Shown here: in pieces, positions 15,030-19,475 of the stretch | Numbering within the stretch: position 1 is the first letter of the stretch | Layout: every line of letters starts with the position of its first letter | From: Comamonadaceae bacterium | Lineage (GTDB): Bacteria > Pseudomonadota > Gammaproteobacteria > Burkholderiales > Burkholderiaceae_C | Assembly (NCBI GenBank): GCA_947464665.1 | Contig: CANHXV010000017.1 | Location: forward strand, 1-19,475 | Length of the DNA stretch: 19,475 nucleotides | Direction: 5' to 3' | Translations under genes and position numbers: made by a program | Notes under the pieces: model-generated | The model's input: the letters and a program-made list of their open reading frames with translations, nothing else | What the model was told of the DNA's origin: nothing | The model's database searches: none

Positions 15030-18000
15030 GTGACCCTGCAAACTCTTATCTTGGAAGGCGGTAACGCCCTCAGCGATTTTCGGATCCAGCAATTGCTCCC
15101 GCGCTTGCAAGTTATTTGCCCTGGCATCAGGTCGCTCACGGGCCAATATGTTCATTTGGTTGCCAGTGCCTCGCCCCTTGACTCTGCGCAAAAGTCGGTT
15201 TTGTCTGAGTTGCTTACCTACGGTGAACCATTCAACCCAACGGCTTCGTCGCCCCCCACTGCAAGCCTTCAAATTTTTGTAACGCCCAGACTTGGCACGG
15301 TGTCGCCTTGGGCGTCGAAAGCAACTGACATCGCTCACAACTGTGGGTTGAATGTCCGGCGCATTGAACGATTGCTGGTGTATTCACTGCATTTTAAAAA
15401 TGCTGTCGCGGCCCAAACCCCTACGGCTGACATTCTGTTGAAATTGTCAGACTTATTGCACGACAGAATGACGGAGTCCATTCTTGCAAAACAAGAAGAT
15501 GCCTTGGCGCTGTTTACCGAGTTGCAGGCGCAATCACTTTTGCACGTCGATGTGCTTGAAGGCGGCCGCGGAGCTTTAGCGAAAGCCAACCAAGAATTTG
15601 GCCTGGCATTGGCAGAAGACGAAATAGATTACCTTTTGAGCTCATTCAAACAGTTGGGCAGAAACCCCAGTGATGTTGAATTGATGATGTTTGCCCAAGC
15701 AAACAGCGAGCACTGCAGGCACAAAATTTTCAATGCGCAATTTACCATCGATGGAAGAGAGCAAACGCGCAGTCTGTTTGGCATGATTCGACATACTCAT
15801 CAACAAAATCCTCAGCTCACAGTGGTTGCATATACAGACAACGCTTCTGTCATGGCTGGCCATGAAGTAGAACGTTTTGTGGCCAAACAAGGGGGTGTCT
15901 ATCAAAAAGAAGCGGCGCTGCACCATGTGCTGATGAAGGTTGAAACCCACAATCATCCTACCGCCATTTCCCCTTTTCCGGGCGCTTCTACGGGAGCCGG
16001 TGGCGAAATTCGAGATGAAGGCGCAACAGGACGGGGCTCCAAACCCAAGGCGGGTTTAACAGGTTTCACAGTCTCTAAATTATGGGATAGCCCCCATGGC
16101 AAACCTGATCACATTGCAAGCCCTCTGCAAATCATGATTGAGGGGCCCCTTGGAGGCGCAGCGTTCAACAATGAATTTGGCCGTCCCAATTTGTTGGGTT
16201 ACTTTCGTGAATACGAGCAAGTGGTCGATGGCGTTGTTCGTGGTTATCACAAGCCCATCATGATTGCAGGCGGTTTGGGTGTCATTGACGCTCTTCAAAC
16301 TCAGAAAATTCAATTTCCTGCTGGCACCCTTTTGGTTCAATTGGGCGGTCCCGGAATGCGCATTGGCATGGGTGGCAGTGCGGCCAGTTCAATGGCTTCG
16401 GGTGCCAATGCAGCCAACTTAGATTTTGACTCTGTACAACGCGGTAATCCCGAAATTGAAAGGCGCGCGCAGGAAGTCATTAACCATTGCTGGGTCATGG
16501 GCCATGCCAATCCTATTTTGGCGATTCATGACGTTGGTGCTGGCGGTTTGTCCAACGCCTTTCCAGAATTAACAAACGATGCAGGGCGAGGCGCACGCTT
16601 TGATTTGCGTGCAGTCCCCTTAGAAGCTTCGGGCCTCTCACCCAAAGAGATCTGGTCAAATGAAAGTCAAGAGCGGTATGTCTTGGCGATTGCGCCTGAA
16701 TCGCTTCATTTGTTCAAATCGTTTTGTGATCGCGAGCGTTGCCCATTTGCGGTAGTCGGTGTTGCCACAGACGAACGTCAACTGATTGTGTCTGACGACA
16801 AGTTCTTAGACGAGAGCTCAAAGCATCCTGTGAACATGCCAATGAATGTGTTGTTGGGCAAACCCCCCAAAATGCATCGCGATGTCATTTCAGTGCACCG
16901 CAGCACCTCGCCCTTGGATCTGACCGGTGTGAGTTTGCACGAGTCCATCCTGAGTGTGCTCAGTCATCCTACGGTTGCGTCAAAACGATTCCTGATCACC
17001 ATTGGCGATCGAACTGTGGGTGGTTTAACCCACCGGGATCAAATGGTGGGGCCATGGCAAGTACCCGTGGCCGATTGCGCAGTGACACTGGCGGACTACC
17101 AAGGCTTTCAAGGAGAGGCCATGAGCATGGGTGAACGCACACCCTTGGCTAGCGTGAATGCAGCGGCTTCTGGACGGATGGCGGTGGCCGAGGCTATCAC
17201 CAATTTGTTGGCTGCCCCCATTGAACTTGATCGCGTCAAACTCAGTGCCAACTGGATGGCTGCGTGTGGCGAGCCCGGGGAAGATGCGGCACTTTATGAG
17301 ACCGTCAAGGCTATTGGCCTTGAATTGTGCCCAGCCCTGGGCATTTCCATTCCTGTGGGCAAAGACAGCTTGTCGATGAAAACACAATGGTCAGACGAGG
17401 GTGTTACGCACAAAGTGACCTCGCCTGTGAGCTTGATCGTCAGTGCATTTGCCAGCTTACAAGATGTACGCGGTACCCTGACGCCGCAATTGAATGCCCA
17501 CATTGCAGACACCTCTTTGATTTTGATTGACCTTGGACACGCACAAAACCGCATGGGCGGCAGCATCTTGAGCCAAGTTTTGAATCAATCTGGCGATCGA
17601 GTACCCGATTTAGAGGCACCCGAAAACATGGTGAATTTGGTCAAGGTCATTAATTTGCTTCGCTCTCAAGGCAAAATTTTGGCTTACCATGATCGAAGTG
17701 ATGGTGGTTTATTGAGCGCCGTGGCAGAGATGTGTTTCGCGGGTCAAGTGGGCGTTGCCCTCAATCTGGACATGTTGGTCACAGAAGGTGATGGCATTTC
17801 TGACAGTCGCGCGGAGTACGGTGATGCCAAAAATTGGGCACAGCAAGTTAGTGCCCGAAGAGAAGAGTTGAGCCTCAAGGCTTTGTTCAACGAAGAGTTG
17901 GGCGTGATCATTCAAATTGCAACCCAAGACCGTGCAGAGGTGATGCAAGTCTTGCGCGAGCATAGCCTCTCCAAACACAGTCATGTTGTTGGCAAAACGA

Positions 18001-19022
18001 GGCCGGCTCTTTCAGCCATCGACAAAGGCGTGGGTTCTTTGAGTATTTGGCGCGATGCCAAAGAAATTTTCGCTGCAAAGTTAGAAGATTTGCACCAAGT
18101 TTGGGACAGCGTCAGCTGGAAAATATGCCGACAACGCGATAATGCCGCCTGCGCAGACATGGAGCATGCAGGTGTGGGTCATTTGAGCAATCCAGGCTTG
18201 CATGTTTCTCTCAGCTTTAAGCCAGAGGAGAATGTGGCAGCACCTTGGCTCAATCTGTCGAAACCTCGTGTCGCCATTTTGCGTGAGCAAGGTGTCAATT
18301 CGCATGTGGAAATGGCCTATGCTTTTGCTCAAGTCGGGTTCGAGTCGCATGATGTTCATATGACTGACTTACAAACAGGCCGCGTGAGTTTGAAAGATTT
18401 TCAAGGGCTTGTGGCTTGTGGTGGCTTCAGTTATGGCGACACTTTAGGTGCTGGTATCGGTTGGGCTCGCAGCATTACTTTCAATCCTTTGTTGTCCGAT
18501 GAATTCAAAACTTACTTTTCACGCACAGACACTTTTGGGTTAGGGGTGTGCAATGGTTGCCAGATGTTTGCTGAACTGGCCGACATCATTCCGGGGGCGC
18601 AAGACTGGCCTAGATTTACAAGCAATCAAAGTGAACGCTTTGAAGCTCGACTATCAATGGTCGAAGTCTTGGCATCGCCCAGTCTTTTCTTCCAAGACAT
18701 GGCTGGAAGCCGCATGCCCATTGCTGTAGCGCATGGCGAAGGATTTGCCAACTTCAAGTTCCGGGGTCATGCGAAACGAGCCATTGCGGCTATGCGTTTT
18801 GTCGACAACACGGGCGCAGTGACAGAAAACTATCCAGCCAATCCCAATGGCAGCCCGGCAGGTCTCACCGCGGTCACCACGCCTGATGGGCGATTTACAG
18901 CCATGATGCCGCACCCTGAGCGAGTCTTTCGGAATGTTCAAATGAGCTACACCCCCGAAGACGTGTCGGCGTTCAGCCCCTGGCTCAGAATGTGGCAGAA
19001 CGCAAGGCGTTGGATAAAGTAA
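15030..19022 (+). CDS. purL: Phosphoribosylformylglycinamidine synthase (large single-chain PurL)
   Basis: PurL converts FGAR, ATP and glutamine to FGAM in purine synthesis. At 1330 residues it is the large one-chain form, combining the PurS-, PurL- and PurQ-like parts. The N-terminal domain begins LEGGNALSDFR. The synthase core has ANSEHCRHKIF, THNHP (306-310) and the ATP/metal loop GASTGAGGEIRDEG from residue 318. The C-terminal glutaminase carries GGFSYGD (around 1132), the nucleophile C1174 in GLGVCNGCQ, and the H1295 and E1297 pair in PHPER. The start is GTG with AAGG (15019-15022) seven bases upstream, a good ribosome site, and it gives the expected N-terminus. The frame is intact throughout. 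The TAA stop runs into the A-tract of the following hairpin. Confidence 0.97.
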   Translation: MTLQTLILEGGNALSDFRIQQLLPRLQVICPGIRSLTGQYVHLVASASPLDSAQKSVLSELLTYGEPFNPTASSPPTASLQIFVTPRLGTVSPWASKATDIAHNCGLNVRRIERLLVYSLHFKNAVAAQTPTADILLKLSDLLHDRMTESILAKQEDALALFTELQAQSLLHVDVLEGGRGALAKANQEFGLALAEDEIDYLLSSFKQLGRNPSDVELMMFAQANSEHCRHKIFNAQFTIDGREQTRSLFGMIRHTHQQNPQLTVVAYTDNASVMAGHEVERFVAKQGGVYQKEAALHHVLMKVETHNHPTAISPFPGASTGAGGEIRDEGATGRGSKPKAGLTGFTVSKLWDSPHGKPDHIASPLQIMIEGPLGGAAFNNEFGRPNLLGYFREYEQVVDGVVRGYHKPIMIAGGLGVIDALQTQKIQFPAGTLLVQLGGPGMRIGMGGSAASSMASGANAANLDFDSVQRGNPEIERRAQEVINHCWVMGHANPILAIHDVGAGGLSNAFPELTNDAGRGARFDLRAVPLEASGLSPKEIWSNESQERYVLAIAPESLHLFKSFCDRERCPFAVVGVATDERQLIVSDDKFLDESSKHPVNMPMNVLLGKPPKMHRDVISVHRSTSPLDLTGVSLHESILSVLSHPTVASKRFLITIGDRTVGGLTHRDQMVGPWQVPVADCAVTLADYQGFQGEAMSMGERTPLASVNAAASGRMAVAEAITNLLAAPIELDRVKLSANWMAACGEPGEDAALYETVKAIGLELCPALGISIPVGKDSLSMKTQWSDEGVTHKVTSPVSLIVSAFASLQDVRGTLTPQLNAHIADTSLILIDLGHAQNRMGGSILSQVLNQSGDRVPDLEAPENMVNLVKVINLLRSQGKILAYHDRSDGGLLSAVAEMCFAGQVGVALNLDMLVTEGDGISDSRAEYGDAKNWAQQVSARREELSLKALFNEELGVIIQIATQDRAEVMQVLREHSLSKHSHVVGKTRPALSAIDKGVGSLSIWRDAKEIFAAKLEDLHQVWDSVSWKICRQRDNAACADMEHAGVGHLSNPGLHVSLSFKPEENVAAPWLNLSKPRVAILREQGVNSHVEMAYAFAQVGFESHDVHMTDLQTGRVSLKDFQGLVACGGFSYGDTLGAGIGWARSITFNPLLSDEFKTYFSRTDTFGLGVCNGCQMFAELADIIPGAQDWPRFTSNQSERFEARLSMVEVLASPSLFFQDMAGSRMPIAVAHGEGFANFKFRGHAKRAIAAMRFVDNTGAVTENYPANPNGSPAGLTAVTTPDGRFTAMMPHPERVFRNVQMSYTPEDVSAFSPWLRMWQNARRWIK

Positions 19023-19057
19023 AAAAAGCACTTGGAACGTGAAGTCCTAAGTGCTTT
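19021..19057 (-). terminator. Intrinsic terminator serving the minus-strand isomerase gene, shared with purL
   Basis: AAAGCACTT (19025-19033) and AAGTGCTTT (19049-19057) form a perfect 9-base stem, extended inward by GGA (19034-19036) with TCC (19045-19047) past one bulged T. Read on the minus strand, the stem is followed directly by seven T, the classic intrinsic terminator for the gene ending at 19099. On the plus strand only TTTGTG follows, so it would act weakly or not at all for purL. Confidence 0.85.
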
Positions 19058-19098
19058 GTGAGCCCTTGAAAACCAGGGTAAGCTGAAGCCGAATTTCT

Positions 19099-19475
19099 TT
19101 ATTTGACTTTGGCCTTAGCTCGCAAATCTTCTTGGAATTTGCCCAATTTAGATTGCGTCAGCTGTTGGCTAATTTGTGGTTTCACTTCGTCCAATTTGGG
19201 CAACTGCGCTTCACGCACGTCATCGACACGAATGATGTGAAAACCGAATTGGCTCTTAACAGGCGTGTCTGTCAGTTGACCTTTTTCAAGCTTGATCATG
19301 GCATTGGAAAACTCAGGGACATAACTGGCTGCACTGGCCCAGTCTAGATCGCCACCGTTGGCGCCTGAGCCTGGATCTTTGGAAGCTTACTTCGCCAAAT
19401 CTTCAAACTTTCCACCTTTTTTCAGCTCGGCAATGAGGGCCTTGGCTTCGTCTTCTTTTTCAACCAAGATGTGCC
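19099..19475 (-). pseudogene. Parvulin-type peptidyl-prolyl isomerase, interrupted by in-frame TAA (5' end off-window)
   Basis: The minus strand encodes the C-terminal part of a parvulin (PpiC/SurA-type rotamase), a protein-folding enzyme usually exported to the periplasm. Starting at the window edge the frame reads HILVEKEDEAK, then GGKFEDLAK, then a TAA codon (plus-strand TTA, 19387-19389). It continues in the same frame with ASKDPGSGANGGDLDW, SQFGFHIIRVDD and a Lys-rich C-terminus ending KAKVK. Both sides of the stop match one continuous parvulin domain without frameshift. The simplest reading is a single-base nonsense change, for example from the Lys codon AAA. An ATG at 19299 would give only the last 66 residues, without the HILV strand. 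The gene is followed by a well-formed terminator. A sequencing or assembly error is a real alternative. Confidence 0.8.

Noticed and set aside
1..19475. CRISPR array, insertion sequence, prophage, tRNA/rRNA, toxin-antitoxin or defence island
   Set aside because: No spaced repeats, transposase-like or phage-like proteins, or RNA gene signatures were seen; gene content is metabolic and housekeeping throughout.

Overview
The window looks like ordinary chromosomal core sequence from a beta-proteobacterium of the order Burkholderiales, most likely family Comamonadaceae. The grounds are the gene order hflC-DUF2065-hisZ-purA-phosphoribosyltransferase, the presence of HisZ (the short-HisG type of histidine pathway), and purL followed by a convergent parvulin-type isomerase. 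This placement is inference from gene order and protein style. Base composition looks close to balanced by eye; it was not computed. No RNA gene, CRISPR array, prophage, insertion sequence or toxin-antitoxin module is visible. No gap between genes exceeds 300 bases. The two longest are 8996-9136 and 14898-15029, and both lie between divergent genes.

Left block (1-5623, all + strand): the 3' part of hflC (membrane protease regulator) abuts a DUF2065 small membrane protein. These are followed by hisZ overlapping purA (ATGA), a purine-type phosphoribosyltransferase, a cystathionine beta-lyase-like PLP enzyme, and a small lysine-rich protein probably starting at TTG 5441. Two inverted repeats sit around the ends of the PLP-enzyme gene: one folds over its first start codon (4149-4175), the other lies just after its stop (5392-5427).

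Middle block (5651-9136): a secreted SGNH arylesterase (-) and an ABC ATPase (+) are divergent, and their start codons share two bases. The ATPase has no permease gene beside it and is followed after 7 bases by rlmB (23S rRNA 2'-O-methyltransferase). rlmB converges, with a 2-base gap, on a pair of short chromate-transporter (CHR) genes on the minus strand. Their apparent promoter would yield a leaderless or nearly leaderless transcript.

Right block (9137-19475): a YgiQ-type radical SAM protein (+) converges with the minus-strand pair map-glnD (methionine aminopeptidase; nitrogen-signalling uridylyltransferase). map is divergent from a large, complete purL (+). purL ends at a hairpin terminator whose T-tract serves the opposite strand. 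Beyond it lies the 3' part of a parvulin peptidyl-prolyl isomerase gene (-) broken by an in-frame TAA at 19387-19389.

Purine metabolism recurs (purA, a phosphoribosyltransferase, purL), as does nitrogen status (glnD, the glutamine-using purL), but on separate transcripts. I found no convincing new multi-gene system. The best second looks are the nonsense codon in the isomerase, the hairpin over the start of the PLP-enzyme gene, the 10-bp inverted repeat before the lysine-rich gene, and the unusually compact gene junctions.
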